A DNA stretch of 64,000 bases from Actinoplanes sp. TBRC 11911 (GCF_012933445.1 NZ_JABBNC010000020.1:97211-161210); one strand, 5' to 3'. Shown: positions 16,557 to 25,159, numbered from the stretch's first letter. Program-made: numbers and translations. The notes: generated from the letters alone by a model not told the origin.

Positions 16557-17693
16557 CTAGAGCCAGCCGTTGCGCCGGAACGCGCGGTAGAGCAGCACCG
16601 TCACCAGCAGGATGATCGTCCACCACGCCGGATAGCTGTAGAGCCAGTCGAGCTCCGGCATGTGCTTGAAGTTCATGCCCTCGATGCCGGCGCCGGCCGC
16701 CCACACGGTCGCGATGCCGGCCCACGCGGCGATCTTGCGCATGTCGTTGTTCTGATCGACGGTGACCTGGGCCAGCCGTGCCTGCAGGATCGAGTTCAGC
16801 AGATCGTCGTAGGAGGCGACCTGCTCGACCGTACGGGTGAGGTGGTCCTGGACGTCCCGGAAGTACCGGCCGATCTTCTTCGGCGTGATCGCGACGATGG
16901 TGGCGATCGGCCGCTGCAGCGGGCCCACCGCCCGGCGGAACTCCACCAGCTCCCGCTTCATCTGGTAGACCGCCTGGATCGGGCTCGCGTTCTTGCCGTT
17001 GCTGAAGACGCCCTCCTCGATCACCTCGAGATCGGCCTCGACCTGCTCGGCCACCGCGAGGTAGTGGTCCACCACCCGGTCGGTCACCGCGTACGCCACC
17101 GCCCAGGGACCCTGTTCGAGCAGGTTGGCCCGCTCGGTCTCCAGATTCGCCCGGACCGAACCGAGCTCGGAAGCGTCCCCGTGCCGCACCGTGATGACGA
17201 ACTGCTCGCCCACGAAGATCATCATCTGGCCGGTCTCGACCACCTGGGACGTCTCCGTCAGCTCCCGGTGCGGCACGTACCGAGCGGTACGCATGACCAG
17301 GAAGTTCACCGACCCGAACTGCTCCAGCTTGGGTCGCTGCTCGGCCTTGACCGCGTCCTCCACGGCCAGCTCGTGCAGCCCGTAGATCTTGGCGACCTCG
17401 AACATCTCCTCCTCCGACGGCTCGAACAGGCCGAGCCAGACGAAGGCGTTCTCCTGCTCCGGCGAACAGGCGATCTGCAGCGCCTGGTCGGGGGTGAACG
17501 TGCCGGGCAGCCGCTGCCCGTTCGCGTACACGCCGCAGTCGACCACGGCGCTGCCGCCGACCGCCGGACGCACCGAGCCGTCCGGATTGACGCCGGGTGC
17601 ACCCAGGAAGCGGTTCATCGCCCGCACGGGCGCGGAGAAGGCCCGTGACAAGGGCTTATGCCGGTTCCCGTTACCCGTTTCACGTTCGCTCAT
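16557..17693 (-). CDS. corA: CorA-family magnesium/divalent cation channel
   Basis: The 378-aa protein has the CorA cytoplasmic domain (YGLHELAVEDAVKAEQRPKL is the conserved helix region) and two C-terminal membrane spans. The signature GMN is present in EGMNFKHMPEL at the end of the first span, and the positively charged C-terminus FRRNGWL follows the second. It would mediate Mg2+ (or Co2+/Ni2+) uptake. ATG at 17691-17693 is chosen since GGGGAGG lies at the correct distance. An open frame continues upstream but has no family similarity. Confidence 0.93.
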   Translation of the reverse strand: MSERETGNGNRHKPLSRAFSAPVRAMNRFLGAPGVNPDGSVRPAVGGSAVVDCGVYANGQRLPGTFTPDQALQIACSPEQENAFVWLGLFEPSEEEMFEVAKIYGLHELAVEDAVKAEQRPKLEQFGSVNFLVMRTARYVPHRELTETSQVVETGQMMIFVGEQFVITVRHGDASELGSVRANLETERANLLEQGPWAVAYAVTDRVVDHYLAVAEQVEADLEVIEEGVFSNGKNASPIQAVYQMKRELVEFRRAVGPLQRPIATIVAITPKKIGRYFRDVQDHLTRTVEQVASYDDLLNSILQARLAQVTVDQNNDMRKIAAWAGIATVWAAGAGIEGMNFKHMPELDWLYSYPAWWTIILLVTVLLYRAFRRNGWL

Positions 17694-17799
17694 TGCAACC
17701 TCCCCACACCGGACGACGCGCCCGGTCGAGGCTACTTCACCGAGTGACGGGCCCCGGGTCGGCCGCGGAATCAGCCGCCCGGCGCCGGTCGGACGGTGC

Positions 17800-18900
17800 T
17801 CAGCCGCGAACGTCCGCGATCGCGTCCGCCAGGCGGCGGACACCCTCGTCGATCTGATCGTTGGTGACCGCCGAGTAGGCGAGGCGTACCGAGTGCTTGC
17901 CGCCGTCGAGCAGGAAGTCGCTGCCCTTGACGATCGCTACGCCCTTCTTCATCGCGGCCGGGAACAGCTTGTCCACATCCACGTCCGAGGGCAGGTCGAC
18001 CCAGAGGAAGTACCCGCCGCTCGGCTCGGTGAACGTCGCGCCGGGGATGTGCTTGCGGAGCGACTCGGCGAGCAGCCTGACGCGTTCGGCCAGCGCGGTG
18101 CGGACCGTGGCGATCGAGCGGTCGATGTCGCCGGAGACGCAGAACTGGTGCACGATCGCCTCGGAGACCATGCCGGGCGAGATGTACAGGTTGGTGGCCT
18201 TTTTCGCGATCGCGTCGATCAGTGCGGCCGGGCCGACCAGGTAGCCCACGCGCACGCCGGGGCACACCGTCTTGGTGAAGCTGGAGGCGTGCACCACCAC
18301 GTTGTCGGTGTCCATCGAGAGCATCGACGGCAGCGCCTCGCCGCTGAACCGGATGTCCGCGTACGGGTCGTCCTCGAAGATCACGAACTCGTGCTGAACG
18401 GCGAGCTCGAGCAGCGCGCGACGCTTCTCCAGCGACAGCCGGGTGCCGGCCGGGTTCTGGTAGTTCGGGATGATGTGCGCCAGCTTGGGGCGAATCCCCG
18501 ACTCGAGCAGCGCGCGCAGCTCGTCGACGTCGATACCGTCCTCGCGCAGCGTGACCTGGTGCACCTTCGCACCGAGATTCTGCAGGCTCAGCAGCGTACG
18601 GTCGTACGTCGGCTTCTCCACGACCACGTCGTCGCCCGGCTTGACCAGGTGGTTGAACAGGAACGCATCCGCCTGGAGCGAGCCGTTGGTGACGATGACC
18701 TGGTCGGCGGAGACTTCGTGCTTGTCGGCGATCCACTTGCGCAGCGGGAGGTAGCCGACGGAGGTGCCGTATGCCGTCACGCCGGCGGGGTCGGCGTCGA
18801 ACGCGCGCGCGGCGGCGGCCTTGAGGCCCTCGACGTCGATGATGTCGAGCGAGGGGGCGCCACGTGCGAAGGAGATGAGCTGCTCAGCGGTCATGCTCAT
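17800..18900 (-). CDS. PLP-dependent aminotransferase, fold type I
   Basis: The 366-aa protein belongs to the class I/II group close to 2-aminoadipate transaminase (LysN) and MocR-type domains: SFARGAPSLDIIDVEGLKAA, YGTSVGYLPLRKWIA, PNYQNPAGTRLSLEKR and the PLP-binding SSFTKTVCPGVRVGYLVGP with the Schiff-base Lys. It would move amino groups between an amino acid and a 2-oxoacid. ATG at 18898-18900 is chosen, with an ATG two codons later as an alternative. The 120-bp divergent gap to the nucleotidyltransferase operon suggests possible functional linkage to that pathway, such as supplying an amino-alcohol head group, but this is speculation. Confidence 0.9.
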   Translation of the reverse strand: MSMTAEQLISFARGAPSLDIIDVEGLKAAAARAFDADPAGVTAYGTSVGYLPLRKWIADKHEVSADQVIVTNGSLQADAFLFNHLVKPGDDVVVEKPTYDRTLLSLQNLGAKVHQVTLREDGIDVDELRALLESGIRPKLAHIIPNYQNPAGTRLSLEKRRALLELAVQHEFVIFEDDPYADIRFSGEALPSMLSMDTDNVVVHASSFTKTVCPGVRVGYLVGPAALIDAIAKKATNLYISPGMVSEAIVHQFCVSGDIDRSIATVRTALAERVRLLAESLRKHIPGATFTEPSGGYFLWVDLPSDVDVDKLFPAAMKKGVAIVKGSDFLLDGGKHSVRLAYSAVTNDQIDEGVRRLADAIADVRG

Positions 18901-19020
18901 CAGCTTACGAGCCGTCTCTATAGAATCTTCCGACGCCTCGGGTCGTCCGGCCTGTGGGACACACTCCGTTATGCTCGCCGGATCGATCCCCGACGTGCCC
19001 CTCGAACAGGAGATCTCTCC
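18901..19020. promoter_or_regulatory. Divergent promoter region
   Basis: On the plus strand TATGCT at 18970-18975 fits a -10 for the nucleotidyltransferase operon, whose ATG is preceded by AGGAGATCTCTCC. On the minus strand TATAGA (18917-18922) fits a -10 for the aminotransferase. No clear -35 elements or operator palindrome are seen. Confidence 0.45.
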
Positions 19021-19752
19021 ATGATCGGTTTGGTCCTCGCCGCCGGTGCCGGCCGTCGGCTGCGCCCCTACACGGACACGCTGCCCAAGGCCCTGGTCCC
19101 GGTGGACGGCGAGACCACGATCATGGATATCTCTATTCGTAACTTGGCGGCCGCCGGACTCACGGACGTCACCATCGTCGTGGGTTATTGCGCGAACGCT
19201 GTCGAGGAGCGCAAGGCGGCGTTCGAGGACAAGTACGGCGTCAAGATCAGCCTCGTCCATAACGACAAAGCCGAGGAGTGGAACAACGCCTACTCCCTCT
19301 GGCTCGCCCGTGACCACTTCGCTCAAGGAGCGTTGATGGTCAATGGCGACACCGTGCACCCGGTGAGCGTCGAGCAGACCCTCCTTGCCGATCGTGGTCC
19401 GAGCATTTTGTTGGCCATCGACAATCTGAAGAAGCTTGGTGACGAGGAGATGAAGACCGTCTTCAACGGAGATGGACAACTCACCAAGATTACGAAGCTG
19501 ATGGAGCCGGCGGACGCCACCGGCGAGTACATCGGCGCCAACATCATCGAGGCCGCGGCCGCGTCCGCGCTGGCTGACGCGTTGAAGGCGACCTGGGAGC
19601 GCGATCCCTCCCGCTACTACGAGGACGGCTTCCAGGAGTACGCGAACCGCGGCGGCGAGGTGCGCCCCGCGATGATCGGCCAGGTCGATTGGGTCGAGGT
19701 CGACAACCACGAGGACTTGGCCAAGGCGCGGGAGATCGCATGCCGCTACTAG
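19021..19752 (+). CDS. Sugar- or choline-phosphate nucleotidyltransferase (LicC-like)
   Basis: The 243-aa protein has a Rossmann-type NTP transferase fold beginning MIGLVLAAGAGRRLRPYT with the signature G-x-G-x-R-(L/M)-x-P-x-T and KALVPVDG. NNAYSLWLARDHF and LMVNGDTVHP resemble the LicC/phosphocholine cytidylyltransferase subgroup. It would charge a phosphorylated alcohol or sugar with CMP or another NMP. AGGAG lies 8 bp upstream. It overlaps the next gene by 13 bp. With the following dehydrogenase and CDP-alcohol transferase it forms an operon that could reduce, activate and polymerise or attach an unusual phosphorylated alcohol. Confidence 0.88.
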   Translation: MIGLVLAAGAGRRLRPYTDTLPKALVPVDGETTIMDISIRNLAAAGLTDVTIVVGYCANAVEERKAAFEDKYGVKISLVHNDKAEEWNNAYSLWLARDHFAQGALMVNGDTVHPVSVEQTLLADRGPSILLAIDNLKKLGDEEMKTVFNGDGQLTKITKLMEPADATGEYIGANIIEAAAASALADALKATWERDPSRYYEDGFQEYANRGGEVRPAMIGQVDWVEVDNHEDLAKAREIACRY

Positions 19753-20801
19753 CCCGCACGGTCCAGGCGCCGCTGCACATCCTGGTGCGCCGCGGTGCCA
19801 TCGCCGACCTCGGCCGCATCCTCGCCGACGGCCGCATCTCGGCCGGCGGTGACGTGGCGGTGGTGGTCGGCCCCGGGCTCGGCGAGCGGGTCGCCCGGCT
19901 GATCGGGCCGTCACTGGGCGCGGCCGACCTCTACACGACCAGCGGCGGCACCCTGGACGCCGCGATGGAGCTGGCCGGCAAGCTGCGCGCCCGCCCGTAC
20001 GACGCGGTGGTCGGCATCGGCGGCGGCACCACTGTGGACACCGCCAAGTACGCGGCCGACCGCTGGGGCCTGCCGATGATCTCGGTGGCCACCAGCCTCG
20101 CGAACGACGGCATCGCCTCCCCGGTGGCCAGCCTGATCAACGACGGCATCAAGGGCTCGTACGGCGTGCACATCCCGTTCGGCGTGATCGTCGACCTGGA
20201 CTTCGTCGAGATCGGGCCGGAACGCGTCAACCGCGGCGGCATCGGCGACGCGATCAGCAACATCAGCGCGCTCGCCGACTGGGAGCTGGCCCGCATGGTG
20301 CGCGACGAGCCGTTCGACGGACTCGCCGCGTCGCTGGCCCGGATGGGCGCCGAAGCGGTCCTCACGATGCCCGGTGACCTGAGCGACGACGCCTTCGCGA
20401 CGGTGCTCGCCGAGGCGTTGATCTCCAGCGGCCTGGCGATGGCGGTGTGCGGCAGCAGCCGGCCGGCCAGCGGCGGCTGCCACGAGATCATGCACGCGAT
20501 CGACTCGCTGTTCCCCGGCACCGCCTCGCACGGCGAGCTGGCCGGGCTCGGCGCGCTGTTCTGCACGTTCCTGCGCGGCGACGAGCGCCGTTTCGCCCAG
20601 ATGGGCGAGTGCCTGCTGCGGCACCAGCTGCCCCGGCTGCCGGAGGACGTGGGACTGGACGCCGCGCAGTTCGTGGAGGCCGTCGGTTTCGCGCCGCGGA
20701 CGCGTCCGGACCGGTACACGATCCTGGAGCACCTCGCGATGTCCCCGGACGACATCCACCGAAAGCTGGACGAGTATGCCGAAGCCCTCGCGAACCTCTG
20801 A
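19740..20801 (+). CDS. Iron-containing alcohol dehydrogenase family, glycerol-1-phosphate dehydrogenase-like
   Basis: The 353-aa protein has the NAD(P)-binding signature YDAVVGIGGGTTVDTAKYAA, followed by PMISVATSLANDGIASPVAS and the metal-binding region with GDAISNISALADWELA and HEIMHAIDSLFPGTASHGEL. These features match the Fe-ADH_2 family, which includes archaeal sn-glycerol-1-phosphate dehydrogenase and bacterial AraM. It would interconvert dihydroxyacetone phosphate and G1P or a similar substrate in the cytoplasm. ATG at 19740 overlaps the upstream gene by 13 bp with GGGAG nearby. Its 3' end overlaps the CDP-alcohol phosphatidyltransferase gene by 26 bp. The real substrate could also be another phosphorylated alcohol. 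Confidence 0.85.
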   Translation: MPLLARTVQAPLHILVRRGAIADLGRILADGRISAGGDVAVVVGPGLGERVARLIGPSLGAADLYTTSGGTLDAAMELAGKLRARPYDAVVGIGGGTTVDTAKYAADRWGLPMISVATSLANDGIASPVASLINDGIKGSYGVHIPFGVIVDLDFVEIGPERVNRGGIGDAISNISALADWELARMVRDEPFDGLAASLARMGAEAVLTMPGDLSDDAFATVLAEALISSGLAMAVCGSSRPASGGCHEIMHAIDSLFPGTASHGELAGLGALFCTFLRGDERRFAQMGECLLRHQLPRLPEDVGLDAAQFVEAVGFAPRTRPDRYTILEHLAMSPDDIHRKLDEYAEALANL

Positions 20802-21534
20802 ACCCGATCCCGGTACCGGGTCCGTCTACGCGACCGGGCCGAGCCCGACGGCCGCCGAGTTCTACGCGGTCAACCGGGGTGGCGGGCTCTTCAGCGAGGC
20901 GATCAGCCAGCGCATCGGCGCCCGGATCGCGGTCGGCGCGCACAAGCGCCGGCTCGCGCCGTCCGTGCTGACGGTGTTCAACCTCGGTCTCGGCTGCCTG
21001 GTCTCGTGCGTGGTCATCGCGGCCGCCGGTCCGGTCGCCGAGGGCCGGGTGTGGGCCTGGCCGATCGGTTTGCTCGCGCTGATCGGGTGGCAGTTGGCGT
21101 ACGCCTTCGACTGCTCGGATGGTCAGCTGGCGCGCGTCACCCGGCGGGCCAGCGCCGCGGGCGGGCGTCTGGACGTGCTCTGCGACGTGGCCGTGCAGAT
21201 CTCTCTCGTGGCGGCGCTGGCGGCGACCGCGGCGGCGCAGGTGCCGGACACCCCGGCGTGGTTGCTGGCCGCGTTCGCGGGGACGTGGATGGTCAACCTG
21301 GTCACCTCGGTGATGCAGTCCGGCGACCAGGCGTCCAGCATGGTCAAGAGCCGGTCGACGCCGGTGCGGATGGTGAAGCTCGTCCGCGACTACGGTGCGG
21401 TGATCGCGCTCGCCGGGGTGGTGCTCACCATCGCGCCACAGTGGACGATCTGGTACATCGGTCTGTTCACTTTGGTCAACGCGGGTTTCCTGGCGGCCAG
21501 CGTGATGTTCTCCGCGCGCGAGGCGTTGCGTTAG
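20776..21534 (+). CDS. CDP-alcohol phosphatidyltransferase family membrane protein
   Basis: The 252-aa protein has several membrane spans and the full CDP-alcohol motif D-x2-D-G-x2-A-R-x8-G-x3-D-x3-D, read as DCSDGQLARVTRR then GGRLDVLCD. Members transfer a phosphoalcohol from a CDP-alcohol to an acceptor in the membrane. The preceding two genes would make the CDP-activated alcohol. The gene overlaps the upstream gene by 26 bp and converges on the TetR gene by 4 bp. The lipid or polymer made is unknown. Confidence 0.9.
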   Translation: MPKPSRTSEPDPGTGSVYATGPSPTAAEFYAVNRGGGLFSEAISQRIGARIAVGAHKRRLAPSVLTVFNLGLGCLVSCVVIAAAGPVAEGRVWAWPIGLLALIGWQLAYAFDCSDGQLARVTRRASAAGGRLDVLCDVAVQISLVAALAATAAAQVPDTPAWLLAAFAGTWMVNLVTSVMQSGDQASSMVKSRSTPVRMVKLVRDYGAVIALAGVVLTIAPQWTIWYIGLFTLVNAGFLAASVMFSAREALR

Positions 21535-22100
21535 CCGCCGGTGCGGCGCAGCCCCCGGTCGGCGAACGCGACCAGCCAGGCGAAGCTCTCCTCGGCGTCG
21601 TCGTCCCACTGGAAGCCGTTGGCCGCCTGCAGAGTGGCGAAGCCGTGCAGCAGGCTACGTAGCGTACGCAAGGCGTGGTTGAGGTCTTGGGGCGCGATGT
21701 CGTAGCCGTGCAGCACCGCGGCCATCGACGTGATCACCCGGGCGCCGGCGACGTCCAGCGGGTCGGCCTGGTCGCCGCCCGGCATGCCGACGGTCGCCGC
21801 GTACCGGCCCGGATGCTTGACCACGAAGTCGCGGATCGCCCGGGCCATAGCGCCCAGAGCGTCCGAACCCGACCGGCCCCCGATCGCGTCCCGGACCGCG
21901 TCGCCCAGCTCGTTGAGCGCCAGCACGGCGATCCGGCGGTTCAGGTCGGCGAGCCCGTCCACGTGCTTGTAGAGCGACGGGGTGCGGACGCCGAGCCGCT
22001 CGGCCACCAGGCCCATGCTCAGCTCGGCGAAGCCCACCTCGTCGGCCACCGCGGCGGCACAGGCCACCACGCTCGCGGCGTCCAGACCCGCCCTAGGCAC
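21531..22100 (-). CDS. TetR-family transcriptional repressor
   Basis: The 189-aa protein has an N-terminal TetR helix-turn-helix: VACAAAVADEVGFAELSMGL then VAERLGVRTPSLYKHVDGLA. A mostly helical ligand-binding domain follows, with a TetR_C WHG-like segment (HALRTLRSLLHGFATLQAAN). It follows the alpha/beta hydrolase gene on the same strand with an 8-bp overlap, so the two are co-transcribed. Two near-identical 15-bp palindromes upstream of the hydrolase are the likely operator. The ligand is unknown but could be the hydrolase substrate or product. Confidence 0.92.
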   Translation of the reverse strand: MPRAGLDAASVVACAAAVADEVGFAELSMGLVAERLGVRTPSLYKHVDGLADLNRRIAVLALNELGDAVRDAIGGRSGSDALGAMARAIRDFVVKHPGRYAATVGMPGGDQADPLDVAGARVITSMAAVLHGYDIAPQDLNHALRTLRSLLHGFATLQAANGFQWDDDAEESFAWLVAFADRGLRRTGG

Positions 22101-22929
22101 GCTTGGCCTCCGCGGTCCGGCTCAGGAACGCCAGGATGAGCGCGGACGTCTCGTCCGGGTACTGCGTGTGCGGGTAGTGGCCGGCGCCCTCGATCAGCTC
22201 GAGCGTGGCGTCCGGCATCGCGGCGACGATCGCCTCGCCCTCGGCGCGCGGGTCGCCCCAGTCCGGGTCCTGCGAACCCTCGATGATCAAAGCCGGGCAG
22301 CGTACGCCGGTGAGATGCGCTCCCGCGTCGGCGGCCGAGGAGGTGCCCATCTTCTGCATGGCCTTCATCTTGGCGGGCTCGCTCATCTCGCGCCGGATGC
22401 GGTCCATCTGGGCGTCCCAGTCGGCCGGGCGGCGCCCCGGGTAGGCCACCTCCAGGTAGCTGAGCCAGGCCTTCACGCTGCCCAGCAGGCCGGTGATCAG
22501 CAGGCGGGTCATGCCCGCCCGGTAGCGCTTGACGCGCAGGTCGCTCAGCTTGATCGCCTGGTTCCGGGTGAAGGGCGCCAGTTCGACGATGCCGTTGACC
22601 AGCTCCGGCTCGGTCGCCGCGACGATAGTGGCGGCGCCACCGGAGATCGACTGCCCGACCAGCACGGCCGGCCCGCCGAGGTGGCGGATCACGGCGGCCA
22701 GGTCGCCGGCGATCGCGGTGCGGCTGTACGCCGGCCAGCCGGTGCTGGACTCGCCGCAGCCTCGCAGGTCGACGTTGGCGACCCGGTAGCCGGCCGTGAC
22801 CAGCTGCGGGACCACGAAGCGGTACGACGCGCGGCTGTCACCCATGCCGTGCGCGAGCACCACGAGCGGCCCCTCGCCGGTCACCTCGTAGGCGATGGTG
22901 CCGCCGTCGACGCTCAGGAACTCGGTCAT
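22093..22929 (-). CDS. Alpha/beta hydrolase
   Basis: The 278-aa protein has the alpha/beta hydrolase fold: oxyanion hole LAHGMGDSRASYR, nucleophile elbow GQSISGG (Ser), acid in EGSQDPDWGDP and catalytic His in GAGHYPHTQYPDE. It resembles epoxide hydrolase/haloperoxidase-like or esterase-type enzymes without a signal peptide. The start is supported by CGGAGGCAGAG upstream of ATG. It is the first gene of a two-gene operon with the TetR repressor. The substrate is unknown. Confidence 0.93.
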   Translation of the reverse strand: MTEFLSVDGGTIAYEVTGEGPLVVLAHGMGDSRASYRFVVPQLVTAGYRVANVDLRGCGESSTGWPAYSRTAIAGDLAAVIRHLGGPAVLVGQSISGGAATIVAATEPELVNGIVELAPFTRNQAIKLSDLRVKRYRAGMTRLLITGLLGSVKAWLSYLEVAYPGRRPADWDAQMDRIRREMSEPAKMKAMQKMGTSSAADAGAHLTGVRCPALIIEGSQDPDWGDPRAEGEAIVAAMPDATLELIEGAGHYPHTQYPDETSALILAFLSRTAEAKRA

Positions 22930-22943
22930 CTCTGCCTCCGTTA

Positions 22944-22978
22944 GCTAATCGCGTTAGCCAAAAGCTAATCCGATTAGC
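22944..22978. promoter_or_regulatory. Tandem TetR operators
   Basis: GCTAATCGCGTTAGC (22944-22958) and GCTAATCCGATTAGC (22964-22978) are palindromes 20 bp apart centre to centre, just upstream of the hydrolase/TetR operon. Two operator copies spaced by about two DNA turns fit cooperative TetR binding. Confidence 0.75.
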
Positions 22979-23012
22979 CAGCCGTGTCAACCGTGAGGCC
23001 GCGCCCGCTGGT

Positions 23013-23421
23013 GTGGCGGGGTGAGGGTGTGGGGAGTGCGGGTGCTCCGGGGGATGGAGGTCCCCACAGCTGGGGTGGCGGAGTCAGGGTGTGGGGAGTG
23101 CGGGCGCTTTGGGGGGTGGGGGTCCCCACAGCTGGGGTGGCGGAGTCAGGGTGTGGGGAGTGCGGGCGCTTTGGGGGGTGGGGGTCCCCACAGCTGGGGT
23201 GGCGGAGTCAGGGTGTGGGGAGTGCGGGCGCCCCGGGGGGTGGAGGTCCCCACAGCTGGGGTGGCGGAGTCAGGGTGTGGGGAGTGCGGGCGCTCCGGGG
23301 GGTGAAGATCCCCACGGCTCGGGTGGCGCGTGGCCGGTGTGGGGAGGGTGGGCGCTCTGGGCGTCGCGGGTTCCCACGGCTTGGGTGGCGGGGTGTGGGT
23401 GTGGGAAGCTGCGCCGTGTAG
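23013..23421. repeat. 62-bp minisatellite, about 6.5 copies
   Basis: Copies begin with GTGGCGG at 23013, 23075, 23137, 23199, 23261, 23323 and 23385, exactly 62 bp apart. Copies 2 and 3 are identical; copies 5-7 decay towards the right. Each unit contains a small hairpin, CCCCACAGCTGGGG. The period is not a multiple of three, so the long frames across it are spurious. It fills the gap between the hydrolase operator and the mini-GntR gene (22930-23482) and I see no gene in it. Confidence 0.92.
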
Positions 23422-23482
23422 TGAGTGGGCGGGATCACCAGAGAATCGACGGAGCACAGTGGACGCTTGGAAAACGGGGTCG

Positions 23483-23716
23483 TTACGGCCTTTCGCGCAC
23501 GAACGTGCCCCGGCCGTTTACCGCCACCACCAGGCCGCGGTCTTTTAGGACACCCAGCGCCTTTCGGGCCGTTCCCCGGGCCACACCGAACGCCGCGGCC
23601 AGCTCGTGTTCCGACGGGACGGGCCGGTTGGGGGCCAATTCACCCGAGCTGATCCGGGCCGCGATGAGATCCGCCACCTGGAGGTACAGCGGCGTCATTC
23701 CCTCGCGATCGATCAC
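23483..23716 (-). CDS. HTH-only GntR-family regulator (77 aa)
   Basis: The protein is a bare GntR winged helix: MTPLYLQVADLIAARISSGE, then VPSEHELAAAFGVARGTARK, ALGVLKDRGL and GRGTFVRERP. No effector-binding domain follows, unlike standard FadR/HutC-type members (about 230-250 aa). GTG at 23714-23716 is chosen because the paralogue at 45692 starts at the same place (GTG-ATC-GA), each with a TGGGA motif 12-14 bp upstream. A GTG at 23749 would add 11 residues. TGTATACA (23775-23782) upstream could be part of its promoter or operator. Target unknown. Confidence 0.75.
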   Translation of the reverse strand: MIDREGMTPLYLQVADLIAARISSGELAPNRPVPSEHELAAAFGVARGTARKALGVLKDRGLVVAVNGRGTFVRERP

Positions 23717-24001
23717 ATTGGAAGGTTCCCACTTCGCCCGCCGCGCCACGGTCTCAGGTTGAGGTGTGGTGATGTGTATACAGGCGTGGTGAGGTTCGGT
23801 AGCGTGGCCCCTCGCAATGCGGTGACGTGCTGAGCGGCACGGTGCGTTGCTGAAGGGGCAGTTTCGGCCTGGGGCCCCGCGCGCTTCGGGCCGATTCTCC
23901 TGCTTACCGCTTGATCATCAAGGCCCGGACGGCAAACCCCCGGTGACTCGGAGATGAAGTCCCGGTGAGGTGCATCACCCGAGCGTGACGGCGTGAGTGT
24001 G

Positions 24002-24086
24002 CGGAGGGCGTGGGATTCGAACCCACGAAGAGTTTCCCCTTACCGGTTTTCAAGACCGGCGCCATCGGCCACTAGGCGAGCCCTCC
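24002..24086 (-). tRNA. tRNA-Ser (UGA anticodon)
   Basis: The minus strand reads GGAGGGC as the 5' acceptor arm, pairing with GCCCTCC at the 3' end with discriminator G. The anticodon loop CTTGAAA gives UGA (24050-24052 on the plus strand). A long variable arm makes it a class II tRNA of 85 nt. The T arm contains GGGTTCGAATCCC. CCA is not encoded. Confidence 0.95.
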
Positions 24087-24196
24087 CGATGTTGCCGTCC
24101 CAGTCTGCCAGACGCGCTCCCGGCCCACGCGCATGCCGGTGCGACGTCGGAATCCTCACTTCAGCAAACCGGCGGTTGCGCGTGCAAACTTGTGTC

Positions 24197-25159
24197 ATGC
24201 ACGCAATCGTTGTCGAAGACGAGAAGCTGGTCTGGCGGGATGTGCCGGACCCGACCGCCGGCCCGGGTGAAGTGGTCATCGAGGTCACCGCCGCCGCGGT
24301 CAACCGGGCCGACGTCAGCCAGCGGAAGGGCACGTACGCGCCGCCGCCCGGCGCACCGGAGTATCCGGGGCTGGAGTGCGCAGGCGTGATCAGCGCGGTC
24401 GGGGCCGGGGTCGCCGGGCACCACGTCGGCGAGCGGGTGTGCGCGCTGCTGGCCGGCGGCGGCTACGCGGAGCGCGTCGCGGTGCCGGCCGGGCAGCTGC
24501 TGCCGGTGCCCACCGGACTCTCCCTGGAGGAGTCGGCCGCGCTGCCCGAGGTCGCGTGCACGGTCTGGTCGAACGTCGTCGACAACGGCCGGCTCCGCAA
24601 GGGCGAGACGCTGCTGGTGCACGGCGGTGGCAGCGGCATCGGCACGTTCGCGATCCAGTACGGCAAGGCGCTCGGCGCCACCGTGGTCGCGACCGCTCGC
24701 AAGGAGAAGCACGACCGGCTGCACGAGCTCGGCGCGGACCTCGTCATCGATTACGCCACCGAGGATTTCGTCACGGCCACAAAGGACCACACCGGCGACG
24801 CCGGGGCGGATGTGGTGCTCGACATCATCGGCGCCAAGTACATGGCACGCAACGTCGACGTCCTCGCCCCGAACGGCCGGATCATGTCGATCGGCACGCT
24901 GGGCGGCCGGCATGCCGAGATCGATCTCGTACGCCTCCGGGACAAGCAGGGAGCGCTCTTCTCGACGTCGCTGCGGACGCGCCCGGACGCGGCCAAGGCG
25001 CGGATCGTCGAGGGCGTGCGCCGCGACGTGTGGCCGCTCGTGGCGGCCGGTGCGATCAAGCCGATCATCGACACCCGGATGCCCATGTCCGAGGCCGGCG
25101 AGGCACATCGGCTGATGGAGTCGAGCCGGCACCTGGGCAAGATCCTGCTGCTGCCCTAG
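24197..25159 (+). CDS. NADPH:quinone oxidoreductase / zinc-independent MDR dehydrogenase
   Basis: The 320-aa protein is a medium-chain dehydrogenase/reductase of the quinone oxidoreductase subgroup: MHAIVVEDEKLVWRDVPDP, VNRADVSQRKGTYAPPPGAP, YPGLECAGVISAVGAGV, LLVHGGGSGIGTFAIQYGK (NADPH-binding) and LGADLVIDYATEDF. The zinc-binding Cys of alcohol dehydrogenases is absent. It would reduce quinones or enones. ATG at 24197 is chosen by homology of the start; there is no Shine-Dalgarno, so it may be leaderless. It lies beside tRNA-Ser on the other strand. Confidence 0.92.
   Translation: MHAIVVEDEKLVWRDVPDPTAGPGEVVIEVTAAAVNRADVSQRKGTYAPPPGAPEYPGLECAGVISAVGAGVAGHHVGERVCALLAGGGYAERVAVPAGQLLPVPTGLSLEESAALPEVACTVWSNVVDNGRLRKGETLLVHGGGSGIGTFAIQYGKALGATVVATARKEKHDRLHELGADLVIDYATEDFVTATKDHTGDAGADVVLDIIGAKYMARNVDVLAPNGRIMSIGTLGGRHAEIDLVRLRDKQGALFSTSLRTRPDAAKARIVEGVRRDVWPLVAAGAIKPIIDTRMPMSEAGEAHRLMESSRHLGKILLLP

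Noticed and set aside
17389..19752. 787-aa plus-strand protein
   Set aside because: Only the last part (from ATG 19021) is a nucleotidyltransferase; the rest is the shadow of the CorA and aminotransferase genes.
17800..19914. 704-aa minus-strand protein
   Set aside because: Only 17800-18900 has aminotransferase motifs; upstream is the mirror of the nucleotidyltransferase gene.
22984..23457. Glycine-rich proteins encoded in the 62-bp repeat
   Set aside because: The 62-bp period changes frame every unit, so the long frames are by-products of the repeat.
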